Assembly: GCF_009792355.1 (NCBI RefSeq)
Contig: NZ_CP047045.1
Coordinates: 1,638,501-1,702,500, forward strand
Length of the DNA: 64,000 bases
Direction: 5' to 3'
Source of the DNA: Terricaulis silvestris
GTDB lineage: Bacteria; Pseudomonadota; Alphaproteobacteria; Caulobacterales; Aquidulcibacteraceae
Of the stretch, positions 17,696-25,472 are shown piece after piece. The translations under genes were made by a program, and so were the position numbers. The notes beneath the pieces were generated by a model, which was not told the DNA's origin, did not search any database, and saw only the letters and a list, made by a program, of their open reading frames with translations. The stretch's first letter is position 1, and every line of letters starts with the position of its first letter.

Positions 17696-17719
17696 CGAGG
17701 GCCCCTTGCGGGGCCCTCG
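17696..17719 (-). terminator. Rho-independent terminator, minus strand
   Basis: Perfect 10-bp stem cgagggcccc / ggggccctcg with 4-nt loop ttgc; read on the minus strand it is followed by TTTTA. It sits between tRNA-Asn and the tRNA-Cys remnant (attL), so it is probably the original terminator of tRNA-Cys, now separated from it by 13 kb. Confidence 0.75.
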
Positions 17720-17854
17720 AAGGCGTTGGGTATGGTGGGGTGTCTCCAAGGGAAGACAAGGTGAAGATCGCACTAACCGGTAAACGCCAGGTTAATAGGC
17801 AAACGTTCGCTAACGAAGCCTGCGAGAGTATTGAGATGTAAGGGAAATAAAGAG

Positions 17855-17877
17855 TGGAGGCCTCGCCCGGAATCGAA
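17855..17877. other. attL core (23-bp copy of tRNA-Cys 3' end)
   Basis: Starts tggaggcctcgcccgg and is identical over 23 bp to 30815-30837. Flanking bases differ on both sides. It includes the inverse of CCA, so it marks the 3' end of the tRNA. Confidence 0.93.
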
Positions 17878-18139
17878 GATCGTTGATTATCCGATATAAA
17901 ATCGACACTGGCGCCAACACGATACCAACGAATCCCCCGAACTGAATTCGACTCCCCGAGTATAGATCAACACGGCCAAAGCGCAAAATCGGCGCGATCT
18001 AAGTCAGATGCCAGTTGATCTAATTTCAGCCACAAATAAAACGGTCAAGACCACCTCGTAAATACTTCAGACCGAGGCGTGGACTCTTCGGCTTATCGGT
18101 GCTTGGACAAGATTAGTCTAGGCACAGAAAGGCCAGGAG
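17878..18139. promoter_or_regulatory. Left end of element: integrase arm-type site and possible operator/promoter
   Basis: No gene in these 262 bp. 17920-17929 is cgataccaac, the same 10-mer found three times near int at the right end; the longer string ggcgccaacacgataccaac (17910-17929) is repeated exactly at 30656-30675. An inverted repeat tagatcaac (17963-17971) / gttgatcta (18014-18022) could be an operator for the structural operon that starts at 18140. No promoter is certain. Confidence 0.65.
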
Positions 18140-18673
18140 ATGCACGAGGGTATGTGGCCGAGCGAAGCCGGGAAGGCGCTCGCGGCGGCGTGCGAGATGG
18201 GCGAACCGGAGGCCCTGGGGCGCTTCCGGCGCTTCCATGAGGCGCGGGTTATCGACCCCTGCGGACGGCAAGGAGTCGGCCCCACGGCGGCCTTTGTGTG
18301 GGCGCCTGAAACGGTCGCGGCTACCGCTGTTCTCTTCGCCATCTTCGACCGCGCGCGCATCGGCGACGCGCCCCGGCTGCGCAAGCTTCACGACTACCTC
18401 ATGCGACCCCAGCCGGAGGGCGGACGGCTAATCGAATTGATCCTGAGCGACATCGCCAGCGGCGGCGCGCCGGTCATGTGGCTGACCGTCTGGCGCGGCC
18501 CTGAGGATGGCGAGCAAACGACCTTCAGCACGCGGCTGAGCGCCGAACTGGACGCGCCCATCGTCTCGCCCGGCCATGAATGGGAGCCGCTCTTCTACGG
18601 CAAGCTAGACCTTAGGCCGCTGCTTCAGAACTTCGCTGGCGCCAACGTAGTGCCGCTGCGGGCGGTGAACTAA
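18140..18673 (+). CDS. Unknown first gene of the head operon
   Basis: 177 residues, soluble, mostly helical (MHEGMWPSEAGKALAAACEM). I recognise no family. An AGGAG touches the first ATG, so translation may start at the second ATG (18152, MWPSEAG), which gives normal spacing. Its stop overlaps the portal start (TAATG), so the two are translationally coupled. Being first in a packaging/head operon it could be an assembly or regulatory protein; this is inference from position only. Confidence 0.7.
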   Translation: MHEGMWPSEAGKALAAACEMGEPEALGRFRRFHEARVIDPCGRQGVGPTAAFVWAPETVAATAVLFAIFDRARIGDAPRLRKLHDYLMRPQPEGGRLIELILSDIASGGAPVMWLTVWRGPEDGEQTTFSTRLSAELDAPIVSPGHEWEPLFYGKLDLRPLLQNFAGANVVPLRAVN

Positions 18674-20040
18674 TGGCGGCGCAGCGACCCTTCTCCCTGC
18701 GCGCCTTCGCGGTGAAGACGCTGAGCCGTTGGCTTGGCGTCAACACGCGCGGCTATGACGCTGGACGCTGGGGGCGCTTCAGCCGTGAAGCGAGCATGGG
18801 CCGCACGGCGCAAGAGACGATGCAGGCCGCGCCGCAGATACGCAGCCGCGCGCGCTACTTCGCCGGGAATGACGGCCATGCCGCCGCAGCGGTCGCGGCG
18901 CTCGTTACCTACGCAGTCGGCGCCGGGGCGATGCCTGCAAACGCCAACAGCGAGCTAGTCGACTCGTTCACGAACGATTGGTGGAACGTCTGCGATGCGG
19001 ACGGGCGGACGGATTTTGGCGGCCTGATCGCGCTCATGGTGCGCGCGCTCGTTATCGACGGCGAGTGCTTCGCGGTGTTCGTGAACACGGCGGACGGCCT
19101 GCGGCTGCGGCTCTATCCCGCCGAACAGATTGACGAGTCGCTCACGCGCGACCTTGGCGGCGGCGCTTTCATCGCGGGCGGCGTAGAATTTGGACCGGAC
19201 GGAACACGGCGCGCCTATCACATTCAGCCGTTCGCGCCGACGCAGCAATTCGACACTTACGCGCCGCCGGTTCGTATCGACGCGGCGGACGTGCTGCACT
19301 TGATGCGCCCCGTTGGCGTCGGCCAAGTGCGCGGCGTTTCGTGGCTCGCGCCGACCATGCTGAAGCTCCACGACCTGGGGCTTCTGAATGACGCGCTGCT
19401 GAAGGGCTTTCAGGTTGCAGCCGCGCACGCTGGCTTCCTGACTGATACGGGCGGATCGTCCGCGCTTCCATTCGATGGCGAGAAAGACGGCGACGCGCTC
19501 GACGTGAGCCTAGAGCCGGGAGTCGTTCGCCGACTTCCGCCCGGCATGGACATCAAATTTAACGCTCCGCACCCGCAAAGTCAGAGCATCGAATTCCGCA
19601 CGTCGATTGTCGAAGAGATCAGCGCGGCGCTTGGCGTCCCGGCGTTCATGGTGAGCGGCAATGTTTCTCGCGCCAACTATTCGAGCCTGCGGGCGGCGCT
19701 GCTGACGTTCAAGGCCGCGCTCGAAGCGCTGCAATTCAACGTGCTCGTTCCCCAGGCGCTCGCGCCGATCTGGCGCCGCTTCGCGATTACCGAAGCGCTG
19801 CGGAATGGCGCCGATGTCGGCGACCCCGATCTGAATTGCGAATGGCGTTTCCCCGCCATGCCGTCCGCCGATGCGGTGAAAGACGTGCAGGCGACCACGC
19901 TCATGCTGGACGCCAAGCTAATGAGCCGTCGCGAAGCCATCGCGGCGCGCGGCGAAACCATCGAGCGCGTTGACGCCGACATCGCAGCGGACCCGCACGC
20001 GCAAGAGCAAGAAACCGAAAGCGAGGACTCCAATGCGTAA
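18673..20040 (+). CDS. Phage portal protein, lambda family
   Basis: 455 residues. Forms the dodecameric vertex ring through which DNA enters the head. The segment RSRARYFAGNDGHAAAAVAALV (split here: RSRARYF, then AVAALVTYAVGAGAMP) matches the lambda gpB N-terminus where R-R-L-x-N-x-x-A precedes the VVG-G motif. ADVLHLMRPVGVGQVRGVSW and EEISAALGVPAFMVSGNVSRANYSSLRAAL (middle and C-terminal family blocks) are also clear. Shorter than lambda gpB (533). Overlaps the capsid gene start by 8 bp. Confidence 0.93.
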   Translation: MAAQRPFSLRAFAVKTLSRWLGVNTRGYDAGRWGRFSREASMGRTAQETMQAAPQIRSRARYFAGNDGHAAAAVAALVTYAVGAGAMPANANSELVDSFTNDWWNVCDADGRTDFGGLIALMVRALVIDGECFAVFVNTADGLRLRLYPAEQIDESLTRDLGGGAFIAGGVEFGPDGTRRAYHIQPFAPTQQFDTYAPPVRIDAADVLHLMRPVGVGQVRGVSWLAPTMLKLHDLGLLNDALLKGFQVAAAHAGFLTDTGGSSALPFDGEKDGDALDVSLEPGVVRRLPPGMDIKFNAPHPQSQSIEFRTSIVEEISAALGVPAFMVSGNVSRANYSSLRAALLTFKAALEALQFNVLVPQALAPIWRRFAITEALRNGADVGDPDLNCEWRFPAMPSADAVKDVQATTLMLDAKLMSRREAIAARGETIERVDADIAADPHAQEQETESEDSNA

Positions 20041-21865
20041 CCAACTCATGTTGCGCGCCGCCGCGCTCGCGCCGACGACCTATGACGCCAAGACGCGGAC
20101 GATTGAGGTTGTGCTTTCGACTGGCGCGGCTGTCGCGCGTTACGGCTACGTCGAAAAGCTGGACATCAACGGCGCCGACTTGCGCGGCATCGTCGGCGCG
20201 CCGGTTCTCGACACACACAATCAAGGAAGCACACGCGCCGTTCTCGGTGTGATCGAAAAGGCATGGAAGGTGGACGGCGAAATCCGCGCGCGGCTTAGGC
20301 TGAGCGCGCGCGATGATGTCGCTGGCACCGTGCGCGACATCGCCGAGGGCATCATCCGCAATTTGAGCATCGGCTACAGCGTGTCGCGCTGGGCTGACTC
20401 CACGAACTCCAAGGGCGAGCGAACAAGGACGGCTCTCGCTTGGAGGATTCTCGAAGCGTCCTTTTGTTCAATCGGCGCCGATCCTGGCGCGCGAACCCGG
20501 AGTCATCCCATGAAGACGAAGACTAAGAAGGGCGCCGCGAGTTCCGCGCCGCCGCAAGATGACGTGATCGACGATCAAATCATCGAACGCGAAGAGCCGA
20601 CCGTTGCTGAGACGCGCGCCGAAATCCGCACGATCATCAAGCGCGCGGGCGGAACGGCTGAGCAAGCCGACGATCTGATCGACCAAGAGGCGACCGTGGA
20701 GCAAGCCCGCGCCGCCGCTTATGAGATCATGACGGCGCGCACGTCCAACACGCCGCGCGTTCGCATCGTCGGCAGCAATGAGGCGCCGCAGGCGATCATG
20801 CAGCGTCGCCAAGATGCGCTCTACGCGCGTGTCACTGGCGCGGCGCCGAAGCCGGAAGAGCGTGAGTTCTACAACACGCGACTCGTCGATCACGCGCGCG
20901 CCATGCTCGCCGAACGCGGCGTCCCGGTTGTCGGCCTCTCTGAGTTCGACATCATCACGCGCGCTCACACAACGTCGGATTTCCCGGAACTGCTGACCGG
21001 GACTGGCAATCGCATCCTGTTGGAGCAATTCCAAGCGGCGCAATCGCCGCTCATTCAGCTTGGCCGCACGGCGACGGCGCCGGATTTCCGTCCGCTCAAT
21101 CGCCTGCGCATCTCTGAAATGGGCGCGCTTCAACCGCTTGGCGGCGAAAACTCCGAACTGAAAAACATCAGCCGGAGCGAGATCGCCGACGCTTACAGCA
21201 TCGAGTCGTTCGGTGGCATCTTCGCGTTGAGCTTCAAAGCCCAGCAAAATGATGACCTTTCGGCCTTCGCCGATTTCGGTCGCGCCGCTGGGCAAGCCGT
21301 CGCGCAATATCAGCGCGCCGTGATCGTCGATCTGATCGAAGGCAACCCGAACATGGGCGAAGACAATCAGCCCTTGTTCTCTGCGGCTCACAACAACAAC
21401 ATGGACCCGAGCCGCATCCTTACGGCTGGCGGCGCGCTCACGCCGCTGGAAGACGCACGGCTTGCCATGCGGATACAGAAGGGCTTGGACGGTGTGACGC
21501 CGCTCAATCTCGCGCCGAAATTCCTGGTTGTCGGCGCCGAACTGGAAACCGAAGCGCAGCGCGCCATGAGCCTCGTTTACGCGGCTCAAGCAAGCGATGT
21601 GAACGTGTTTGCAGGCTCTCTCGAATTGCTCGTGGAGTCGGCGCTCGATCCGGTCAACTGGTTCTTGTTCGCCAATCCGTCTGCGGCGCCGGTGTTCGAA
21701 CACAGTTGGTTGCAAGGTTTTTCTGGGCCTCAGTTGGCGTCTCAGGAAAACTTCCGCACGCTCGCGCGCGACTATCGCGTTGTCGCGCACTGGGGTGCGG
21801 GTCTGCTTCCTGGCGGCTGGCGCGGCGCCGTGGCGAACTTCGCCACGAACGACAGCAACAGCTAA
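20033..21865 (+). CDS. Prohead protease - major capsid protein fusion
   Basis: 610 residues from MRNQLMLRAA. Residues 1-150 are a prohead (U35-like) protease: His62 in VLDTHNQGS and Ser112 in IRNLSIGYSV are the expected catalytic pair. A charged linker starting at MKTKTKK (about 160) resembles a scaffold/delta domain. Residues about 270-610 are an HK97-fold capsid part (RISEMGALQPLGGENSELK, FGRAAGQAVAQYQRAVIVD, AAHNNNMDPSRIL). Fused protease-scaffold-capsid proteins are known in Mu-like and siphophages; the mature capsid is released by self-cleavage. Start chosen because the next upstream ATG lies inside the portal gene in the wrong context. Confidence 0.9.
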   Translation: MRNQLMLRAAALAPTTYDAKTRTIEVVLSTGAAVARYGYVEKLDINGADLRGIVGAPVLDTHNQGSTRAVLGVIEKAWKVDGEIRARLRLSARDDVAGTVRDIAEGIIRNLSIGYSVSRWADSTNSKGERTRTALAWRILEASFCSIGADPGARTRSHPMKTKTKKGAASSAPPQDDVIDDQIIEREEPTVAETRAEIRTIIKRAGGTAEQADDLIDQEATVEQARAAAYEIMTARTSNTPRVRIVGSNEAPQAIMQRRQDALYARVTGAAPKPEEREFYNTRLVDHARAMLAERGVPVVGLSEFDIITRAHTTSDFPELLTGTGNRILLEQFQAAQSPLIQLGRTATAPDFRPLNRLRISEMGALQPLGGENSELKNISRSEIADAYSIESFGGIFALSFKAQQNDDLSAFADFGRAAGQAVAQYQRAVIVDLIEGNPNMGEDNQPLFSAAHNNNMDPSRILTAGGALTPLEDARLAMRIQKGLDGVTPLNLAPKFLVVGAELETEAQRAMSLVYAAQASDVNVFAGSLELLVESALDPVNWFLFANPSAAPVFEHSWLQGFSGPQLASQENFRTLARDYRVVAHWGAGLLPGGWRGAVANFATNDSNS

Positions 21866-22086
21866 TGGCGCTCGACCTAACCTCCCTGCAAACGCTCCGG
21901 GACGCGCTCATTCGCGCGCGTCTCGGCGGCGTGCGCGAGATCGAAGATCAAAACGGCGAACGCATCGCTTACAAGAGCGACGCTGAAATGGCGCGAGCCA
22001 TCGCCGATGTTGAAACACGCATCGCGCAATTGCAGGGCGGGACCGTCAACGTCATCCGATTCAATAATTCCAAGTTTGGAGAGTGA
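21865..22086 (+). CDS. gpW-like head completion/connector protein
   Basis: 73 residues, MALDLTSLQTLRDALIRAR followed by GVREIEDQNGERIAYKSDAEM, the typical pattern of the gpW family (lambda W), which plugs the portal after packaging and forms the site for the next neck protein. Start overlaps the capsid stop (TAATG). In this element a connector without tail genes means that the head is prepared for tails supplied from elsewhere. Confidence 0.82.
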   Translation: MALDLTSLQTLRDALIRARLGGVREIEDQNGERIAYKSDAEMARAIADVETRIAQLQGGTVNVIRFNNSKFGE

Positions 22087-22087
22087 A

Positions 22088-22453
22088 ATGAGAAACTACG
22101 TTCAACCCGGCGATAACATCGACATTGCGTCGGCGCCGTATGCAGTCGACTCTGGTGAAGGCGTGCTCGTCGGCTCGCTCTTCGGCGTTGCCAACAGCGA
22201 CGCGCTGATTTCCACGGCGGTCGTTATTTCGTGCGTGGGCGTGTTCGACATCGCCAAGAATGCCGCCGACGTGTTCACGGTCGGCGCGCCGGTCTATTTC
22301 GACATCACGTCGAAAACCGCGCGCTCGCACACGGACACCGACTCCAACAGCGTTGGCGATAGCGAAGCGCTGATCGGCGTCGCTATCGCGGCGGCTGGCG
22401 CGGGCGCGACGACGGTTCGCGTTCGCCTCGGTCAGCCGGTCACGTTGGCCTAA
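22088..22453 (+). CDS. DUF2190 capsid decoration/cement protein
   Basis: 121 residues. MRNYVQPGDNIDIASAPYAV, GEGVLVGSLFGVA, the GVFDIAK segment and the ending IGVAIAAAGAGATTVRVRLG match DUF2190 proteins, which sit next to capsid genes in many phages and are taken as head decoration proteins. Starts 1 bp after the gpW gene with the ribosome site GGAG overlapping its end. Confidence 0.85.
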   Translation: MRNYVQPGDNIDIASAPYAVDSGEGVLVGSLFGVANSDALISTAVVISCVGVFDIAKNAADVFTVGAPVYFDITSKTARSHTDTDSNSVGDSEALIGVAIAAAGAGATTVRVRLGQPVTLA

Positions 22454-22458
22454 GCGTC

Positions 22459-22716
22459 ATGCAGGTTGTCGCGCCGAACGGCTATTTCCATTGCGTCATC
22501 GAGGACTCGAACGGCGTTTTTCAATCGCCGCACTGGGTTCTCGGTTGGGCGATGGATGACGATGGAAGCGTAACGCCGCTCACCATCGAAGGGCTGCAAG
22601 CCGAAGCCGTGGGCATCGTGCGGCCAACGGGTGAGGTCGAATTATTCGGCCTTGGCGTGTTCGCCAACATGGGCGAGGCGCGCACGGCTTGGCTCGATAG
22701 GAGCGACGCAGAGTAG
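22459..22716 (+). CDS. Small hypothetical protein at end of head operon
   Basis: 85 residues, beta-rich and acidic: MQVVAPNGYFHCVIEDSNGV, WVLGWAMDDDGSVTPLTI. Starts 5 bp after the DUF2190 gene. Position after the decoration gene is where lambda-like phages keep FI/FII; the sequence does not let me claim it is a neck protein. Last gene before a 167-bp structured gap. Confidence 0.7.
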   Translation: MQVVAPNGYFHCVIEDSNGVFQSPHWVLGWAMDDDGSVTPLTIEGLQAEAVGIVRPTGEVELFGLGVFANMGEARTAWLDRSDAE

Positions 22717-22883
22717 GTACGTCGGCGCCGGGAGGTTTTGTTTTAACCCGGTCATTCAGGAAGCGCCCTCTCGGTGCCGACGATACCGAAAATGAAAAAG
22801 GTCCCCGCACGCGACCAACGTGCGAGGACCCGGAATAACGGGGCGCGACCCCCTAACCATCGGCGAACAAGGAGAAAAGCCAA
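22717..22883. other. Structured intergenic region with two hairpins
   Basis: Hairpin A: 22720-22730 pairs with 22772-22782 (11 bp, one G-T). Hairpin B: 22800-22811 with 22819-22830 (ggtccccgcacg, one mismatch, 7-nt loop). Read on the minus strand, hairpin B is followed by TTTTTCATTTTC, so it looks like a minus-strand terminator although no minus gene ends here. It could also end the head operon. A strong AAGGAGAAAAG ribosome site for the next gene closes the gap. Confidence 0.6.
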
Positions 22884-23372
22884 ATGGCTACGAGAGTTCT
22901 AAGTGCGCGTGCGGAGGCGGTCAACGCCGCGCCTCGCTATGGTCACGACCGCAGTTGGTATGATTGGCCTTATTGTATCGAGCGCCAGCCGGACGGCACT
23001 TGGCTTGCCCTCAATCGCGATTACAGGGCGCTGGGCGAGCGCGCCGGATGGTGCGTGTACGAGACGCACCCGGCGCGGACGCCGCTCCCCGGTCTCACGC
23101 GGCGCGTCGTGCGGCAAATCTCCATTGAGCCGATAGGCGCCGCGATCCCCGACCGCATCTATTTGTATAGCGACGCCACGTCCCCGCGCCGTTCGCCGGA
23201 GCATCGGGCCGCCTACAAGAAGAAGCTGGCGTTGCTGTTGGACGCGGGACTGCCGCTCTCAGAGAGGCGACCGTGCGCGCGCGCGGTGACGCCAGAGCAA
23301 ATCCGCGAGGCCGCGCGAAAGAGGCCACGGAGCCGCAGAGCATGGCCCATGTGGAAGGAAGTCGCGGAATGA
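22884..23372 (+). CDS. Hypothetical protein, first gene of replication module
   Basis: 162 residues. MATRVLSARAEAVNAAP, then SWYDWPYCIERQPDGTWLALNRDYRALG, and a basic tail (EAARKRPRSRRAWPMWKEVAE). The middle resembles small phage proteins of unknown role; no helix-turn-helix is evident. Strong ribosome site AAGGAG 9 bases upstream. Stop overlaps the helicase start (ATGA), so it is coupled to replication. Confidence 0.75.
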   Translation: MATRVLSARAEAVNAAPRYGHDRSWYDWPYCIERQPDGTWLALNRDYRALGERAGWCVYETHPARTPLPGLTRRVVRQISIEPIGAAIPDRIYLYSDATSPRRSPEHRAAYKKKLALLLDAGLPLSERRPCARAVTPEQIREAARKRPRSRRAWPMWKEVAE

Positions 23373-24853
23373 CGACCACGACTAAACAGCGGCGCAGCGC
23401 GGCGGAGCTTCTTGGCGATCCGGTTCAACCGACCGCGCTCGACACCATCGAGTCCGCCGTGCTCATTCTGGGTCAAAGCTCTGGCGGCGACACAAGCAAC
23501 GGCTTCGAGTTCTATCAGCGCTGCGGCGGAACTACCTGCTATGTGCCGGAACTGAAAATCTGGCTGGCGTTCGTCGATGGCGTTTGGTCCCCGACCGATC
23601 CCGAAACCCTCATGCAAGCGTTCTGCGCGGACCTAGTTCGTGAAGCCGCTGAGCAATATCGAGATGCTAAACGCGGCGCCATTGAAGATGCAAAGCGGGC
23701 GCTCTCTCGCGCGGGCCAATTGTTTGATGATCGCCGCATTCAGGAGCGCGCGCTTAAGCAGGCGCGCCCGCACATGTCCATTTCTTCGGCGCGGTTCAAT
23801 CGCACGCCGCACCTGCTGGGCGTCGCCAACGGCGTGCTAAACCTGAAGACGCTCAAGCTCGTTATGGCGCCAGCGAGCGAATACATCAGCAAGCGCATGG
23901 GTTGCGTTTACGATCCGCACGCCGACGCGCCGATGTGGAATCGATTTATCTGCGAAGTCCTGCCGAACGCTGACGAACGCGAGCTATTGCAGCGCGCGAT
24001 CGGCGCCGCGCTGTTCGGCGTGATCCTAGATCGCGCCATCGTGTTTCTGCTGGGCGAGAGCGGCGCCAATGGCAAGAGCGTGCTTTGCAACGTGCTCTCG
24101 CGGCTGTTCGGCGACTATCACCTTACCGCCAGCGCGGACCTGCTGCTGCAAACCAAGCATGACAGCGATTACAAGCGCGAGCTTACGGCGCTCTCTATGG
24201 GCGCGCGGTTCGTGTCGATTAACGAACTGCCGAAGCACGCGGTTTGGGATGATAAGAAGATCAGAGACATTGCGTCGAAAGACGACCTTGCGGCGCGGCG
24301 CCTCTATGGTGAGTCGTTCTCGTTCACCCCGACGCATCATGTGTTCGTGCGCGGCAATTTCGCGCCGGGAAGTCAGGACTCAAGCGATGCCTTCTGGGGC
24401 CGCATCATCCCCGTTCCCTTCGACGTGCAGATTCCGCGCGCGCGGCAAATCGGGGACCTAGATGAGAAGATCGCCGCGCGCGAATTGGCGGGCGTGCTCA
24501 ATTGGGCGTTGGACGGCGCGCGTGCGTGGCGGGCCGATGGGGAGGCGAGCGGAAGCCTGGGCAAGCTGATACTGCCCAAGGTCACAATCGACACCCGCGA
24601 GCGCTACAGGGCCAAGACGGATTATGTGGCGCGATGGCTCGGAGAATGCACTGAAGAAGGCGACGATTTCAGCGAAGCGCGGCCCGCGTTGTTCGCGAGC
24701 TATCGCGACTTTTGCCATGCGAGCGGCCTACGCAATGCTGGCCTAGATCGCGAGCTTTTCGACGAACTGGAGAAGCGTGGTTTCCGGCGCGGCGCTCGCA
24801 AAGGCGTGCGCGTATTGCGCGGGCTGCGGCTTAGAGATGAGCGCTTCACATGA
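23369..24853 (+). CDS. D5-like SF3 helicase (phage/plasmid primase-helicase C-terminal type)
   Basis: 494 residues. A D5_N-like region (NRTPHLLGVANGVLNLKTLK, around 145-165) precedes an SF3 ATPase with Walker A GESGANGKS at 229-237, a Walker B-like FVSINELP near 280 and the motif FVRGNFAPG near 330; a winged-helix-like C-terminus follows. No N-terminal AEP or Toprim primase motif is present, unlike P4 alpha or D5, so priming must come from the host or another protein. It likely melts the element's origin, possibly the inverted repeat just 3 bp downstream of its stop. Start at 23369 chosen for the ATGA overlap and AAGGAA site. Confidence 0.87.
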   Translation: MTTTTKQRRSAAELLGDPVQPTALDTIESAVLILGQSSGGDTSNGFEFYQRCGGTTCYVPELKIWLAFVDGVWSPTDPETLMQAFCADLVREAAEQYRDAKRGAIEDAKRALSRAGQLFDDRRIQERALKQARPHMSISSARFNRTPHLLGVANGVLNLKTLKLVMAPASEYISKRMGCVYDPHADAPMWNRFICEVLPNADERELLQRAIGAALFGVILDRAIVFLLGESGANGKSVLCNVLSRLFGDYHLTASADLLLQTKHDSDYKRELTALSMGARFVSINELPKHAVWDDKKIRDIASKDDLAARRLYGESFSFTPTHHVFVRGNFAPGSQDSSDAFWGRIIPVPFDVQIPRARQIGDLDEKIAARELAGVLNWALDGARAWRADGEASGSLGKLILPKVTIDTRERYRAKTDYVARWLGECTEEGDDFSEARPALFASYRDFCHASGLRNAGLDRELFDELEKRGFRRGARKGVRVLRGLRLRDERFT

Positions 24854-24855
24854 TC

Positions 24856-24944
24856 CGGGGTGCAGCGGGTGCAGGTCTCTCCAAGAGTCCTCTTATACGC
24901 GACTCTAAAAGAGTCTTGGCTAGACCTGCACCCGCTGCACCCCG
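24856..24944. repeat. Large iteron-bearing inverted repeat: candidate origin or cos site
   Basis: Arms 24856-24878 and 24922-24944 are perfect inverse complements over 23 bp. Each arm contains two direct copies of GGGTGCAG, so there are four copies in two orientations. The 43-bp centre has shorter nested pairings (ccaaga/tcttgg; gactct/agagtc). It begins 3 bp after the helicase stop and lies about 160 bp before terS, the place where satellites keep an origin and lambda-like genomes keep cos. Confidence 0.75.
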
Positions 24945-25103
24945 CACGTCGCCGTCAATCAACAATGGCAATGAGTCGACGGGTCCTTTCCGGCGGCGCC
25001 CGGCTGCGGGTGGCACTGAGCCGCAGAACATCGCCCGATTCAAGCAAACCCGATTCCAGGCCGATGCGTTGTGTTCGCCGTCGCTCATGGGGAAGATGAC
25101 GGC

Positions 25104-25472
25104 ATGACACGCGCACGCCGAACCGCAGCCGAGCTTCTTGGCGACGATCCGCCGAAGACGGCGCGACCGCATCAAGTGAAAGATCATCGACAGCGCCTTG
25201 TGCTGGCGCAGGCCGAACACGCCGAACTGAAAAACCGCGCGCTGAAGGGCGAGCTTCTGTCACGCGGCGCCGTCGTCGCCGAATGGAGCGCGATCCTGCG
25301 CGAGGTTCGAGCGGGCGTGCTGTCCGCGCCGTCGCGCATCCGGTCTAGGCTGCCTCACCTGACTCAACACGATGTAGCCACAATCGACGAAGTTTTGCGC
25401 GCGATCCTGACTGACCTTGCTGCGGATTCGAACGCTGAGGCCCCTAGCGTCGCCGTACAGGCCGTCCAATGA
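25104..25472 (+). CDS. Terminase small subunit (Nu1-like)
   Basis: 122 residues from MTRARRTAAELLG, with GGGGAAG upstream at good spacing. The helical segment LAQAEHAELKNRALKGELLS followed by VVAEWSAILREVRAGVLSAP and RIRSRLPHLT is typical of Nu1/gp1-type small terminases, which recognise cos/pac DNA and recruit the large subunit. The N-terminal DNA-binding region is short here. Overlaps terL by 4 bp. Note that the helicase gene also begins with an RRSAAELLGD stretch, a curious shared N-terminus. Confidence 0.82.
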   Translation: MTRARRTAAELLGDDPPKTARPHQVKDHRQRLVLAQAEHAELKNRALKGELLSRGAVVAEWSAILREVRAGVLSAPSRIRSRLPHLTQHDVATIDEVLRAILTDLAADSNAEAPSVAVQAVQ

